Part shown: positions 7,815 to 7,908 of the stretch, piece after piece
Numbering within the stretch: position 1 is the first letter of the stretch
Layout: every line of letters begins with the position of its first letter
Assembly (NCBI GenBank): GCA_013695855.1
Contig: JACCZR010000081.1
Location: forward strand, 1 to 7,908
Direction: 5' to 3'
Source of the DNA: Thermoleophilaceae bacterium
GTDB taxonomy: Bacteria > Actinomycetota > Thermoleophilia > Solirubrobacterales > Thermoleophilaceae
Length of the DNA: 7,908 nucleotides
Notes under the pieces: model-generated
The model's database searches: none
The model's input: the letters and a program-made list of their open reading frames with translations, nothing else
What the model was told of the DNA's origin: nothing
Made by a program: the position numbers and the translations under genes

Positions 7815-7840
7815 CCAGATCGACGAGGAGTAGCCAGATC
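7803..7840 (+). repeat. 19-bp tandem duplication over the acs stop
   Basis: GACGAGGAGTAGCCAGATC occurs twice, at 7803-7821 and 7822-7840, without a mismatch. Each copy encodes Asp-Glu-Glu-stop, so the protein end is unchanged and the second copy is untranslated. Confidence 0.95.
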
Positions 7841-7864
7841 GCAAGCCCGGGGCCGGGCCCAGAA

Positions 7865-7900
7865 ATGGAAAAGGGGCCGCATTGGGCCCCTGTTTTCCAT
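7865..7900. terminator. Rho-independent terminator-like hairpin after acs
   Basis: The left arm ATGGAAAAGGGGCC (7865-7878) pairs with the right arm GGCCCCTGTTTTCCAT (7885-7900), giving 14 pairs with a 2-nt bulge and a 6-nt loop. The G/C core is followed by TTTT on the plus strand and, because AAAA lies on the other side, by the same on the minus strand. It could therefore stop transcription in both directions, which would suit a convergent gene beyond the window. A smaller GC hairpin (7845-7858) sits just before it. Confidence 0.75.
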
Positions 7901-7908
7901 AAGGACGT

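Overview
This is a high-GC bacterial window, about two thirds G+C by eye. Gene content suggests an actinomycetote, possibly of the Thermoleophilia/Solirubrobacterales type: a collagen-like protein with a BclA-type C-terminal domain, a DUF4333 lipoprotein, an L,D-transpeptidase with an SH3-like insert, a GYD-domain protein, and actP next to acs. That placement is an inference from gene content.

Left part (1 to about 2637): one end of an integrated mobile element. It starts inside an excisionase-like HTH gene, followed by a complete tyrosine recombinase at 283-1470. Next comes a mosaic on the minus strand: a 36-codon stub of a universal stress protein, a complete DUF427 gene that overlaps it by one base, and a Schlafen/AlbA_2-type N-terminal domain whose frame runs on into DUF427. 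At about 2595-2637 lies the clean 3' half of a tRNA-Cys gene (anticodon loop, variable loop, T arm, 3' acceptor strand, U73) without a matching 5' half. This is what integration into the 3' half of a tRNA gene leaves behind, so I read it as the element's att site and the sequence to its right as older chromosome.

Middle part (2640-5339): envelope and secreted-protein genes. First is a secreted collagen-like protein (Gly-X-Y repeats plus BclA_C-like domain), broken by one extra base and without a recognisable start codon. Then come a DUF4333 lipoprotein and a YkuD L,D-transpeptidase that overlap by one base and so look translationally coupled. Converging on them, with only 3 bp between stop codons, is a small Cys-rich lipoprotein on the minus strand. 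Upstream of it, and overlapping it, is a GYD-domain gene, also broken by one extra base.

Right part (5394-7908): acetate uptake and activation. Only the last part of the acetate symporter ActP remains. It too carries one extra G, which removes its stop and joins it in frame to the complete acetyl-CoA synthetase gene acs (5829-7814). A 19-bp tandem duplication covers the acs stop codon, and a strong hairpin follows.

Two patterns deserve most attention: the tRNA-Cys half site beside xis/int, and three independent +1 G frameshifts, all in purine-rich stretches and all to the right of the tRNA fragment. The shifts may be real gene decay or sequencing/assembly indels; the sequence alone cannot decide. 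I found no CRISPR array and no complete RNA gene.
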